From an uncultured Ignavibacteriota bacterium (GTDB lineage Bacteria; Bacteroidota; Ignavibacteria; Palsa-1295): DNA of 64,000 nucleotides. The position numbers were made by a program, and so were the translations under genes. Position 1 is the stretch's first letter; every line of letters begins with the position of its first letter. Shown one piece after another: positions 47,087-56,791 of this stretch. Location: NCBI GenBank assembly GCA_903900335.1, contig CAIUMP010000033.1, forward strand, positions 1 to 64,000. Reading direction: 5' to 3'. The notes under the pieces were generated by a model. It was not told the DNA's origin. It ran no database searches and saw only the letters and a list, made by a program, of their open reading frames with translations.

Positions 47087-49104
47087 ATGCGGAAACCGCT
47101 TTTCCTCCTAATCCTGCTCGTTGTTTGGGCCTCACCGGGCCGAGCACAATTGCTCCAATGGATTCAAGTGAAGAGTCCTGATGGAGGGCTGATCGAGGCC
47201 ATGGCGAGCAGTGGACCCGTGGTTGTTGTTGGCACATACTACGGGTTCTTTCGATCTAATGATAGCGGAAAGACGTGGGAGAAGTGTAAAGGACTTTCTA
47301 CAACGCTAAGCCCACGGCAAGTGGCTGCCTCAGGATCACACTTCATTGTAAATGCCGATCGGGAATATTCTGCTCAAACGATTCAGGCCTGACATGGACC
47401 ACCGCAGGCCCCCCTTGGAACAGTGGGGCGAGCAATGTGGCGTGTACCGATTCTTGCTTTTTTGCTGCGCCTGTTAGCTCTGGAAAGCTCTACCGTTCGA
47501 CAGATGTGGGTAGAACGTGGACCCTGCTTCTGCCAACTTCCTCATCTCAGGTTCTCTGTGGGGCGAAAGGACAAATCATATTGACGGGAAATATCACCTT
47601 GGGTGGACTAAGTCCCGGCATTTATAGGTCTACCAATAACGGCGATTCATGGCAGCGATCCACAAGCGTCCTGCCAGTTGAAGGCTACTATGGATTTTAC
47701 TTTACCCCCAACGCTAACTTTGCTGTCAGCAGAGACACCCCAGTTCTCCTTCGTTCAACGGACACAGGGCTCACATGGACGGTTGTGCCGGGTATTGCCG
47801 GCTTTATTTACTCCATTGTCTATTTCAAGGGAATGCTATTCGGCTGCACGGACAGCGGAGCGGTCAGCTCCACAGATGATGGCTTAACCTGGCAACGAAC
47901 ATCCGTAACAAACCCTCTGCCTCCTATCTATGTGATGACAGGTGGCTCCTCGCTGCTTGTTGGCACTTCCAGCGGGCTCTATCGCTCGGAAGACAGTGGA
48001 AGTGCTTGGCATACTTCGCAGGCGGGCCTCACTGCACAATATATCGGCGCGTTGGTGAACAGTGGGATAGCACTAATCGCTGGGACTGAGCGAGGGATCT
48101 ACAAATCAACAGACAAGGGAGCGTCATGGGGACCCGTGACAGGTCCCTTTTCCAATGACCAAATTCAAGCGATCGCTGTCACTCAACTTCTCTGGTTCGT
48201 CCAGACTCTTACGGCGCTCTACCGATCATCGGACCAGGGTACAACCTGGAGTAAGTGTGCCGTAACGGGCTCCCCCATCATCACGCCGAGGGGGATTCTT
48301 GCCTCGTCCAACAAGACGCTGTATCGTTCGCGAAACGGCGGCGTCGCCTGGGATAGCGTCGGTCAGTTCTTTTCCTCGACGGGGCCCATCCTTATGGCTG
48401 GTTACCAATCAATCTTAGCCCGTTGGAGTAATCAGGATGGACTTCTTGTCTCCACCGACTTCGGAGATTCGTGGACATACCAGAATCCGCCGGACCTCTC
48501 GCCAACGGCGATCAGCATATGTCATGGCAATATCCTTATGGGTGGTTCTGCTGGCGTGTATTTATCCACGGATACAGGGTTGACGTGGCACCTCGAATCG
48601 AATCAGGGACGTGTAAGATCCATCTCCTCGGATGGTGATTACTCTGTCTCGCTTGCGGACACGAACTACTTTCTTTCAACGGACGCGGGTGCTACATGGA
48701 AGCATGTAAGCGGCGATCTGCCAAATCTGCGATCGGGACCAGTATCGTTAACCATGACTGATCTCTATCTTGGAATCAACAACAATCAAATCTATCATGC
48801 GTCGCTGCTGCCAGAAACTGTTTCGGAATCAAAGGCGCTGATGAAAGGCATTCTCCGAGTAAACCCCAACCCTGCTCCTGGCGCGGTCCACGTTGATTAT
48901 TCTTTGAAGTATTCATCGAAAACGTTGCTGACCATCTTCGACCCCCTCGGCCGCACAGTCGCCCTTCCCGTTGCTGGTGAAACGCAAGAAGCTGGCGAGC
49001 ACATGATCACAGTGGATGCGCGAAGTCTTTCACCGGGAGTCTACACGGCGCGGCTTGTCGCAGGAGGACAGGTGTCGATGGTGAAGTTTGTCGTAGAGCG
49101 ATAG
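47087..49104 (+). pseudogene. BNR-repeat T9SS protein with a frameshift
   Basis: The first frame (47087-47392) encodes a signal peptide (MRKPLFLLILLVVWASPGRA) and the start of BNR/sialidase-like repeats (FFRSNDSGKTWEKC). After about 47355 it loses sense, while another frame, open before the first GTG at 47437, reads SGIFCSNDSGLTWTTAG and continues without interruption to 49104. Both parts belong to one ~670-residue protein, so a single-base deletion near 47350-47360 (or a read error) explains the break. The second part has many DSGLTW/DAGATW repeats and a T9SS tail (VNPNPAPGAVHVDYSL... SPGVYTARLVAGG). I see no slippery site. The intact form would be a secreted beta-propeller. Confidence 0.8.
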
Positions 49105-49111
49105 CGCCGCC

Positions 49112-49702
49112 CTACTGCACCGCGGGCTGATACCCTTTATCTGTCTTCACTGGCACATTCTTGTCATCGGCGTCGTCAAGCTTCATCGGCCGCGCGGGTT
49201 CGGTGGTTGACTTCTTTGTTACTTCCCGTGTATGCCTTGCAACCGGTGCGCTAGCAACTTGAACTGGCTTCGCCGTAACCTGCGGGCGCGTTGCTGGCGG
49301 TGACGATAGCTGTACCGGTGCATTCACTGCGTTAGGAGTTGCCGCCGATGGAGAGATCGGGGCAGTGGATGACAGCTTAGGCGCGAGATAGGCAACCGCA
49401 CCAACAGCGAGAACACCTCCAAGATAGAGCGCTGCCTTACCACCAAGCGTGCTGAGAAGCCCTCTGGTCATGGCGTGCGTGGCAAGACCCGACATGAGTT
49501 GCGCATTCGGCACTGTCGCGAACGAGGGGAGCGCTTCGACGTCACGTGCGAGCCCTGTGCGGATCGTGCTTTCCCATGCGAGCTCATCACGAAGTCCGAC
49601 TGCGGAAGTATCCTTTTGGAGTTTTGCGATCAGATCATTGCTCTCATTCGCATCCAGCTCGCCGTTCAAGTACTTTTCGATAAGTATTTCTTTTTCCATC
49701 AT
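49112..49702 (-). CDS. Putative anti-sigma factor
   Basis: The 196-residue product begins MMEKEILIEKYLNGELDANE, a helical N-terminus like those of anti-sigma factors, then a transmembrane segment at ~88-106 (AALYLGGVLAVGAVAYLAP) and a Pro/Thr/Ala-rich extracytoplasmic part. Its start overlaps the stop of the sigma gene as ATGA, the usual arrangement for sigma/anti-sigma pairs. No zinc-binding HxxxCxxC motif is present, so it is not a classical ZAS protein. The call rests on position and topology. Confidence 0.68.
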   Translation of the reverse strand: MMEKEILIEKYLNGELDANESNDLIAKLQKDTSAVGLRDELAWESTIRTGLARDVEALPSFATVPNAQLMSGLATHAMTRGLLSTLGGKAALYLGGVLAVGAVAYLAPKLSSTAPISPSAATPNAVNAPVQLSSPPATRPQVTAKPVQVASAPVARHTREVTKKSTTEPARPMKLDDADDKNVPVKTDKGYQPAVQ

Positions 49703-50346
49703 ACCATCTCCTTTGTGCGCTTCGCCGTTTTCCGTTCAATATTCACACCTGGTAGAGTGAGGCCGAGTCGTTTCGCATCATCCATCACGATCTGGCGCAG
49801 TTGCTTTCGTGCGCGCGAAGCTCTTGCCCACACTGCGTCCACCGACTTTCCCTGCATCTCCGCGATCTCGCCGAACTTATACCCACTATAGATATTCAGC
49901 ACCAGCACCTCGCGGTCTTCGAAAGGGAGCTTCTCGAATGCTTCGAGGATGATGCACTCGATGTCGGAATTTGCGTGAGAAGTTGTTTGCATGTCATCCT
50001 CCACGATCTCCCTCGTCTCGATGCTCCGGCGATGATTGTCTATGATCAAATTCTTCACCATGCGAAAGAGAAATGCGAGCGGAGAATCAATCGCTGACTC
50101 GCGTAGAGCCTGCCCTGAGCTTGTCGAAGGGTCCGTGCCTCCAGCCCGACCTCCCCTCCCCCGCTTTGCACGAAGCGCGATCACCCGCTCCCACAATTCC
50201 TGCATTACATCCTCCCACTGCTCCGGTACCACCTTCTAGCAATAGGCAGACAGGCGCGGATTGAACTCGCGGTATATCTCCGCGAAAGCTCGATCGTCGC
50301 CCGAAAGGAATTGCTGGAAGAGTGTTTGGATGTCCGGTTGATCCAT
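49699..50346 (-). pseudogene. ECF-type sigma factor interrupted by an in-frame TAG
   Basis: From the ATG at 50346 translation gives MDQPDIQTLFQQFLSGDDRA and FAEIYREFNPRLSAYC, the start of sigma region 2. A TAG at 50236-50238 (minus strand) follows, and the same frame continues KVVPEQWEDVMQELWERVIA, completing region 2. Region 4 is intact (LPFEDREVLVLNIYSGYKFG, EIAEMQGKSVDAVWARASRA). Gln is plausible at the TAG, so a CAG-to-TAG change is likely. A GTG at 50232 could start a truncated protein lacking the beginning of region 2. The linker carries a repeat-derived insertion (DPSTSSGQA). Inactivation, readthrough, or reinitiation are all possible. Confidence 0.75.
50108..50134. repeat. Dispersed CTTCGACAAGCTCAG repeat inside the sigma gene
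   Basis: The plus strand reads CCTGCCCTGAGCTTGTCGAA then GGG; its complement contains CCCTTCGACAAGCTCAGGG, an imperfect palindrome known as a common dispersed repeat in many environmental bacteria. Within the sigma frame it encodes DPSTSSGQA, which is not part of sigma factors, so it is probably an inserted element preserved in frame. Confidence 0.7.
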
Positions 50347-50392
50347 TGATAATTGGTGGTGTATGCACCCGGTCGAATGCTTAACCGGGCTT

Positions 50393-50414
50393 CGTCGGGA
50401 ATATATTCCCGACG
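50393..50414. promoter_or_regulatory. Perfect 22-bp palindrome upstream of the sigma gene
   Basis: The half-site CGTCGGGAATA and its exact reverse complement abut, centred between 50403 and 50404. It lies 47 bases upstream of the sigma-gene ATG (minus strand) and 138 bases upstream of the lipoprotein gene at 50552. A dimeric regulator could bind here and control both; no regulator is identified. Confidence 0.55.
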
Positions 50415-50434
50415 CCACACCGTTGGGTTAATGT

Positions 50435-50519
50435 GGGAGACGCGGATTTGGGCAAATCCTGACATTCGAAAAAAAGGGATTCGCTCATGTCAGGATTTAG
50501 TTGTGGGCTGCGTCTCTCC
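50435..50519. repeat. Imperfect ~85-bp inverted repeat
   Basis: AAATCCTGACAT (50454-50465) and ATGTCAGGATTT (50487-50498) are perfect 12-base arms around a 21-base loop containing an A-run. Outside them GGGAGACGC pairs with GCGTCTCTCC in the flanks, extending the match. The structure occupies the divergent spacer between the sigma gene and the gene at 50552 and could be a MITE-like remnant or a regulatory hairpin. Confidence 0.6.
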
Positions 50520-50551
50520 TGCACTGTCTGAATTTTTCTTCTGAAACCACC

Positions 50552-52291
50552 ATGAAACTACGACTACTCGCGCTTCTTACTTCACTATCTCTTCTCGGGC
50601 TTGCAAGCTGCAAGGACCGGCTTCCTTCGCAGCCACCGACGGTGGCTATCCCCGACACCATCGCCCGTTATTCTTTCGATGGCAATACCACCGATGTTTC
50701 CAATCATGGACACAATGGTATTATCTCAGGTGCCTCGAGCTACGCAACCGACCGGTTTGGGAATCCGGGAGCACTGACGCTTGGCAGCAACGCCATGGTA
50801 TCGGTAACCAGCGCCGAGGACCTAAATCTTCTTACGGACAATTCATATTCAATTTCCTCGTGGTTCTATTTAGGAAAATCCACAAGTGGCACCATCGTTT
50901 CGAAGATGCCACCAAATTCCTACGCGGAAGAGTCTGGATATGCACTCGGGGCGATTGGAACTAGCGGAATAATAACTGTGGGTGCATCCGTACTCGGAAT
51001 TAACAATGGAAATATTGCAACCGCACAACTCACACCCACGTATCAGATTGCTGGAAACGAGTGGCACATGATCACACTCGTTGTCTCCGCACATCGAAAT
51101 ATTTCAGTATATATTGATAGCGTCTTAGGGGAGACACAAGCGGTCGAGATTGGATACAAGCATGCGAATAATACTGTTCCACTCACGTTTGGGCCATTCG
51201 GCGATTCTACCAAATTGGACGACATTCTCTTCCTTCACCGAGACATGAGTGCGGCAGAAGTAAGCGCTCGCTTCCACGAAGGCGGATGGTATGCGCATCA
51301 TGACACTGTCGTTGTTCCTCCTCCGCCACCACCGAGTGCTTGGAGCAAGGGCGATTTCGGAACTTCGGACGCGATTCAAGGTGTCACTTTCCCGGGTTCG
51401 TGGATTCAAAGCCGCTATTACATGAGGGGCGACAGGGGATACGCCTGTGGTATGGGTGGCACCCTTCTCCGCTCAACCGACAGTGGTACGACATGGAATT
51501 CCCTACCGAGCGGAACAACAGAGAATCTGTACCGCATCACCTTCTACGATATTGACAACGGAATTGCTGGTGGTAATCACGGTACTCTTCTTAAAACAAC
51601 GGATGGCGGAGCAACGTGGACCAAAGTAAGTGCCCCATTTCAGACTGTCAATGGAGAGATCGAGAATATTCGCGACGTCCGATTTGTGGATCAAACTCAC
51701 GTCGTGATGGTCGGCGGGGTGGGAAATCTCTCAACGCCTTCGATGCAAGGATTCGTCATGGTGTCATCGGACGCAGGTGATTCCTGGAACCGTGTGAAGG
51801 AGTGTCCTATCAGTTTATATTCTATCGGGACGGCCTATGGTCGTTACGCGCCGGGTTATACATGGAGTAGTTTTCATGTCGTTGGCGCGCAGGGACAGAT
51901 CTACATTACGGGTGATGGCGGAGCTAACTGGAAGGACGAGTCGGTCGCTGGACAGGATTTCTTAGGCTGCGACTTTGGTAGCCAAGTCTTGGGCGCGGCT
52001 GTCAGCGCCAGCGGAGGGATCTATTTCACGAGTGATGCTGGCAGTCATTGGAATGCACAGAGCTCCGGAGTCAGCTCTTCGATCCGTACGGTGTATCTCG
52101 TTAACAACTCTGACGAAGTGTGGGCGGCGGGCGACAATGGTGTGATCCTTCATTCCATGCAAAATGGCTCCTCATGGACACGCGCCGACTTGAGCGGAGT
52201 CTCCGTTCAATGGAACGACATCGTCGCTCGGGACGCGCATCACATGGCGTTGGTAGGCGCAAATGGATCGCTCTATTGGTTGTCACATTGA
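50552..52291 (+). CDS. LamG-domain and BNR/Ycf48-like repeat lipoprotein
   Basis: The ATG at 50552 gives a lipoprotein signal (MKLRLLALLTSLSLLGLASC). In the 579-residue product, residues ~40-235 form a LamG/concanavalin-like domain (IARYSFDGNTTDVSNHGHNG; SISSWFYLG; LDDILFLHRDMSAAEVSARF). A Pro-rich linker (VVVPPPPPPS) leads to a beta-propeller of BNR/Ycf48-like repeats (LLRSTDSGTTWNSLPSG; LLKTTDGGATWTKV; YFTSDAGSHWNAQSSG). No T9SS tail is present; membrane attachment by lipid is expected. It is divergent from the sigma/anti-sigma pair. A carbohydrate- or protein-binding surface role is inferred. Confidence 0.82.
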   Translation: MKLRLLALLTSLSLLGLASCKDRLPSQPPTVAIPDTIARYSFDGNTTDVSNHGHNGIISGASSYATDRFGNPGALTLGSNAMVSVTSAEDLNLLTDNSYSISSWFYLGKSTSGTIVSKMPPNSYAEESGYALGAIGTSGIITVGASVLGINNGNIATAQLTPTYQIAGNEWHMITLVVSAHRNISVYIDSVLGETQAVEIGYKHANNTVPLTFGPFGDSTKLDDILFLHRDMSAAEVSARFHEGGWYAHHDTVVVPPPPPPSAWSKGDFGTSDAIQGVTFPGSWIQSRYYMRGDRGYACGMGGTLLRSTDSGTTWNSLPSGTTENLYRITFYDIDNGIAGGNHGTLLKTTDGGATWTKVSAPFQTVNGEIENIRDVRFVDQTHVVMVGGVGNLSTPSMQGFVMVSSDAGDSWNRVKECPISLYSIGTAYGRYAPGYTWSSFHVVGAQGQIYITGDGGANWKDESVAGQDFLGCDFGSQVLGAAVSASGGIYFTSDAGSHWNAQSSGVSSSIRTVYLVNNSDEVWAAGDNGVILHSMQNGSSWTRADLSGVSVQWNDIVARDAHHMALVGANGSLYWLSH

Positions 52292-52315
52292 GAAAGTAAC
52301 AACGGGATTTCTAAG

Positions 52316-52346
52316 GCCTGCACGATCGCTCGTGCAGGCTTTTTTT
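52316..52346 (+). terminator. Rho-independent terminator
   Basis: A perfect 10-bp stem (GCCTGCACGA / TCGTGCAGGC) with a TCGC loop is followed by seven T residues, 25 bases after the stop at 52291. This is the clearest intrinsic terminator in the window. Confidence 0.93.
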
Positions 52347-52378
52347 GCTCGTCGATTCTAAAGTGGTATATTGCAGAA

Positions 52379-54205
52379 GTGAAACGCCTTCCAGCAATAC
52401 TCCTCCTGCTCCTCCTGCTCCTCACGCTCAGCGCAGCGGCGCAGGAGCGTCCGGCGTTCTCACCAGTCCTCTCGTTCGATTTCGGTTCACCGCTGTTCCT
52501 CAATCGGAATCCGAGCACGCTGAACGCATCGGACACGACACTCACTGGCACGAGTTCTGGAGAAACCTATGGCATCGGACTTTCCTGGGAGATCCCATCC
52601 TTCTTCTCGTCGCAGTGGTCTCTGCAAACGAATCTGAGCGCACGATATTCAGTCGGTAAATTTGTCGGCGGCGGACGAAATATCGCGGGCAATGAGTGGA
52701 AGGCAGCGCTCGAAGTCTGTCCTGCCTGGACATCTGGGCCTCTCGATGTGCGCCTCGGTCCGTGGCTATCGACACGCCTCTCCGGGCTTGTTCTGGAAGA
52801 TAACATTGATGTTGCGGATTCTGGGACCCTATCCTCTCGTACGCACGTGGGCTTGCTTGGCGGGGTCGGTTGGCGATTCGGCAACTTCCCGATAGAACCG
52901 GAACTCCACGCTTCGCTGGATCTGACAGAGGTTGGTCGCGCAGGTTTCAACGCCATGAGCCTCGGACTTTCACTGACTATCCCATTGCAATCCTCCTCCG
53001 AACATGATACAAACGATCACGCGATCGAGTCACGTAGCTCTGCTCGCCCCGTTCCTTCGCGTATCCGCTTTCTTGTCAATCGCTCGGAGCTTGCTCGGAC
53101 TGTGCCATTGGAGCGCGAGGAGGTTCGCGTGAAGCAGTACACGATGCTCGATCCGGTGATACGGATAGACTCGGATGCAAATGAATTCTTTTCGAGAAGA
53201 GGACCCTTAAAGGAGTACTTCGCTGGGCCGCTATACCGTGATACCGCACACTTTTCGCTTGCCGACAATCTGCTGCCAGACATTCGACAGAACATCTTGG
53301 GGCTCTATGCCTCTCGTGTACGACAAGATCCTGCCGCGCGGTTGGATGCGCGCGTCATCGCTCTCAGTCAGGGCCTGGAGTGTGAGCAGGCGCTCCACTG
53401 GCTGTTTGATACGTTGTGGGGTGTGGGGAAGCAGGTGCGGATTCGGAGTGCAGTCGTGGAGGATCATATCGGCCCCGACACAGCGTATGTCGCGCTCTCC
53501 AGCAACGATCCCTCCATCTCGGCACCTCTTGTTACGCAGTGGATACTGCAATCGTATCACCTACCGCATCTCGCGCTCTCGTGTGAAGTAGACCGGGATG
53601 CCTGGGCGGTTATTCAGGTGTCGCCACGTACCACGCCGGGCAATCATTCGGTCACCGGCGATCCCTGTGACGCTCCAGTATATCACCGCATCTTCCTCAA
53701 CAACCCACATCGCGCGGGACTAACCTACGATACTACGATCAACCTTGAGCAGGATCGCGACTGGGTTGATGACGTGCAGCACCTCAACTCAAGCGATGCA
53801 AACATGATCGTGGCGGAACTCATTAGCCACCATCCGCCCGATTCGGTACGCGGAATCCCGTGGCAACAAGATACCGCCCGCGACACGCTACTCCTGCCTC
53901 GTGTGGACACCAGCCGCACGATAACCACGATCGTCCGCAAGCAATTTCGGTTCTTCCTGTCCGACAATTTCCAGCAATACGAACACGGCACCGAGGCGCT
54001 TGAACTGCTTCTTCGTCGAATAAAGGAGTTGCTTGCTCCTGGGGTGCAGATCACGATACTCGAGTCGGACGTAGGCAGAACAACTGCTCGACACCTCGAT
54101 CTGTTATCTCACTTGCGCGCGGCGCTAGGACCGTACGGAAATGATTTTTCCCCAATTCTTGCGGCAGACGTTTCGGCGGGAGTAATGCTCGTGATAGAGT
54201 TGTAG
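52379..54205 (+). CDS. Secreted outer-membrane beta-barrel protein with OmpA-like region
   Basis: The 608-residue product starts at GTG with a signal peptide (MKRLPAILLLLLLLLTLSAA). Residues ~25-210 show alternating barrel-like strands (YGIGLSWEIPSFFSSQWSLQ; GLLGGVGWRFGNFPIEPELH; AMSLGLSLTIPLQ). Residues ~230-600 include segments reminiscent of OmpA-family domains (HGTEALELLLRRIKELLAPG), but the canonical peptidoglycan-binding motif is not obvious. Long internal portions are not recognised. It follows a strong terminator, so it has its own promoter, and ends in TAG. Confidence 0.65.
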   Translation: MKRLPAILLLLLLLLTLSAAAQERPAFSPVLSFDFGSPLFLNRNPSTLNASDTTLTGTSSGETYGIGLSWEIPSFFSSQWSLQTNLSARYSVGKFVGGGRNIAGNEWKAALEVCPAWTSGPLDVRLGPWLSTRLSGLVLEDNIDVADSGTLSSRTHVGLLGGVGWRFGNFPIEPELHASLDLTEVGRAGFNAMSLGLSLTIPLQSSSEHDTNDHAIESRSSARPVPSRIRFLVNRSELARTVPLEREEVRVKQYTMLDPVIRIDSDANEFFSRRGPLKEYFAGPLYRDTAHFSLADNLLPDIRQNILGLYASRVRQDPAARLDARVIALSQGLECEQALHWLFDTLWGVGKQVRIRSAVVEDHIGPDTAYVALSSNDPSISAPLVTQWILQSYHLPHLALSCEVDRDAWAVIQVSPRTTPGNHSVTGDPCDAPVYHRIFLNNPHRAGLTYDTTINLEQDRDWVDDVQHLNSSDANMIVAELISHHPPDSVRGIPWQQDTARDTLLLPRVDTSRTITTIVRKQFRFFLSDNFQQYEHGTEALELLLRRIKELLAPGVQITILESDVGRTTARHLDLLSHLRAALGPYGNDFSPILAADVSAGVMLVIEL

Positions 54206-54250
54206 ATGCACGACCGCATCCACTCTCTACTATCGAGTATCCTATACCAC

Positions 54251-55837
54251 CTACTGCGCCCGCTCCCTCACAAAATCCTCTATCCCCCGCACATGCGCTG
54301 CTGCTAACGCATCCAAGAATTCCGGATCGCGTAAAGCTTGCTCTTGTTCAGGGAACATCATGTGAAGCGACTCGGTAAGCGCGCAGGGCATCCACGTTGG
54401 GCGACAAACTGCGAGGCTCTTTTTCATCGGGCCCAGATTCGGAACGCCCGTAACCTGTGCAATTTCTCTATCCAAACATCCCGCGAGATCTGCCGACTGA
54501 GGATGAAAGTAGAAGGTTGATGTGCCGTAATTCAAAAACGGATTCGTGCCATCGGGGAAAGCGTTGTTGTGCACACTCACCATCAGATCAACATTCTCCC
54601 TCACAGCAAGCGCCGCGCGTGCATCCAGCTCTTCAACCTGATTCACATCGCTCACCATGCCGTGAAGATCGGTGTGTGTTATCAGAACCTTCACGCCCCG
54701 AGCTGCCAATTGATCCCGCAGTCGGGTCGCTATCGCAAGGTTTGCTTCACGCTCCATAAGTCCCAACGGCCCCGTCGCACCCCCAGGTGGGTGACCAGGG
54801 TCGATCATGATACGAAGACCGCGCAAGGGATCGTCTTTGTCAATGTTTGGCGGACGTCGAAGCCGAACGACAAGCGAACCGAGGGAATCGTAAAATGCCT
54901 TGTATCCCCAGATCGGCGCGCTGCAACTGAATTCGTATTCGCTACCCTGTCCTGCCGCCCCAATTCCCACATCGGTCACCAGCTTGACGGAAGTATCCGG
55001 ATATGCGAATGTTGCGTGCATTACATTCCGATATACATGGACGCGCAACTTCCTACCTTCCACCGTAATTCTAAATGGACCAAAGCAGCAGGGTAACAGT
55101 AGATCGATGTAACCAGCAAATTGCAAGACGCCACCTGGCCTCGGTTTGGCTGTGAAGTTGTCACTTGCGATGAAACTGGAATCTGCCACCCACGCGTACT
55201 CATCTTTATCGAGCTCCAACTTGTAGTATTTCCCCTCGCGCCCTACCGCTTGAACGATCGTTCGACGTGGAAAAAACCATTCCCTGGTACCATCCGGCGT
55301 CGTTGCGCCAGGTGCAACATCATTGCCCGTTTGGAGAGTGTCGCTGCACTTTACAACCTGGAGCGTTCTGGGTAGGGTGAAGGCTTCATATCGGGCCTTC
55401 CGACTCTCTTCGACCTTTGATCTTGCCTTAGCATCTTCGGGATGATAAGCCACGATGAGAGAATCAGCAGCATCCCCCCTATGCGTTACAATTTGGTAAG
55501 CTTCCTTCATCGATGGCATCGGTAGGTACGCAAGAAATGCCCCATTCCTCGCAACCGGCACCGCGTATCCGTTGATCGTAAGCGTAGCATTCCCATTGCC
55601 GACTGATCCAAAGATAAAATTGGAATCGACAGCCGGACGCGCTTGCCCTTGCAATGGATAAACGACGTTGATGCGCAGTGGTGCACCCAATGGAGTTGAA
55701 GGTATCTCCACAACGGGCACAACAACGTGTGGCGGCGGCGTGACTATCCCTGTGCGCTTGGTAGCACTCTTCCGCAACTCCGCACACGAGGAGAGAAGGA
55801 GAAGGGAAGCTAACCAGAAAATTCTAATGCTGTACAT
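54251..55837 (-). CDS. N-acetylmuramoyl-L-alanine amidase, lipoprotein
   Basis: The enzyme should cleave the amide bond between N-acetylmuramic acid and the stem peptide. The 528-residue product has a lipobox (WLASLLLLSSCAELR), a long N-terminal region with an SH3-like part (~190-225, REGKYYKLELDKDEYAWVAD), and a C-terminal Amidase_3 domain. Zinc and catalytic residues are visible: IMIDPGHPPGGATGPLGLME (His and Glu), LMVSVHNNAFPDG (His) and ALTESLHMM (Glu). Family length is normal for multi-domain amidases. It is convergent with the barrel-protein gene. Confidence 0.88.
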   Translation of the reverse strand: MYSIRIFWLASLLLLSSCAELRKSATKRTGIVTPPPHVVVPVVEIPSTPLGAPLRINVVYPLQGQARPAVDSNFIFGSVGNGNATLTINGYAVPVARNGAFLAYLPMPSMKEAYQIVTHRGDAADSLIVAYHPEDAKARSKVEESRKARYEAFTLPRTLQVVKCSDTLQTGNDVAPGATTPDGTREWFFPRRTIVQAVGREGKYYKLELDKDEYAWVADSSFIASDNFTAKPRPGGVLQFAGYIDLLLPCCFGPFRITVEGRKLRVHVYRNVMHATFAYPDTSVKLVTDVGIGAAGQGSEYEFSCSAPIWGYKAFYDSLGSLVVRLRRPPNIDKDDPLRGLRIMIDPGHPPGGATGPLGLMEREANLAIATRLRDQLAARGVKVLITHTDLHGMVSDVNQVEELDARAALAVRENVDLMVSVHNNAFPDGTNPFLNYGTSTFYFHPQSADLAGCLDREIAQVTGVPNLGPMKKSLAVCRPTWMPCALTESLHMMFPEQEQALRDPEFLDALAAAHVRGIEDFVRERAQ

Positions 55838-55876
55838 GAATCAACCTAACACCCAGAACGCAGAAATTGGAACGCC

Positions 55877-56791
55877 TCAGAATCCCGTGATCCGATCGAT
55901 CATCCCACGTGCCTTCGCGACGCCTTCGATCCAGCGATAGAAGAAGAAGGAGATCGTAACACCGACAACAGAGAAACAAGCAAGGATCATCGCGAGATCG
56001 GAATTTGAGTAGAGCGCCAGTCGCGGGCTGATGGGTCGTCCACCCATTGCCGCCGAATAGCGCAACAGCCCACCTGCAAGTGCACGGCGCATCCCTTCCA
56101 GCCAGTAGGTCACGGGCATCGCGAGGCTTAACTTGCGAAGTATTACCGGCAAAATATCCGGTGGGAAATACACGGAACAGACAAGCAGCAGCATACTTGC
56201 GATGATCTCCCCCATGAACTCACCATTGCGTGTGATGACGAGCGCCAGTCCCGCGATGACTATCCCGAAGGAGAGCAGCACAGGAATTCCGAGCGCGAAA
56301 TACGTCACCAGCCAGCCCCATTGCACTGACAGCAGTGACAAGTGCAGCCCCATCCATAGGGCGCCAACAGTCAAGAGCAACACACTTGTCGAAATGCCGA
56401 TAGAAAGCCGCGCAACAGCACGTCCGATCAAATACGCGAATAGACTTACCGGAGCGGTGTAGATATACTTCAGCATCCGGTAATGCTCCCGGTCTTCCAG
56501 CACGGTCCAGGACATGTTAGCGATGGACTGCATGACGATCAAGTACAACGCGTTACTGATGTAGAGATAGTCAAAATACTCGCCGCGATGATTGCCGGCG
56601 ATTACTATATACATGAGCAGCAGAATCAGCGCCGTCGAGATCGGCCGCAATATCGCATAGATGAAGAATACGATCGGCACCGTCCAGTTGCTCTCGACTT
56701 GCCATCCAAGCCATGCCGCAATCCGGAACGTGCGCCACTCATGCTCAAGCGACGTCGAGTTAAACCTGTGCAATTTCGGAAGTGAAGTCAT
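55877..56791 (-). CDS. ABC-2 type transporter permease
   Basis: The ATG at 56791 overlaps the stop of the previous permease gene as ATGA, which fixes the start; a longer frame overlaps that gene. The ~304-residue product has about six hydrophobic helices (PIVFFIYAILRPISTALILL; VLLSFGIVIAGLALVITRNG; ILACFSVVGVTISFFFYRW), the ABC2 membrane topology. It is the last gene of an ATPase-permease-permease operon. Substrate unknown; lipid-linked glycan or drug export are typical options. Confidence 0.88.
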   Translation of the reverse strand: MTSLPKLHRFNSTSLEHEWRTFRIAAWLGWQVESNWTVPIVFFIYAILRPISTALILLLMYIVIAGNHRGEYFDYLYISNALYLIVMQSIANMSWTVLEDREHYRMLKYIYTAPVSLFAYLIGRAVARLSIGISTSVLLLTVGALWMGLHLSLLSVQWGWLVTYFALGIPVLLSFGIVIAGLALVITRNGEFMGEIIASMLLLVCSVYFPPDILPVILRKLSLAMPVTYWLEGMRRALAGGLLRYSAAMGGRPISPRLALYSNSDLAMILACFSVVGVTISFFFYRWIEGVAKARGMIDRITGF

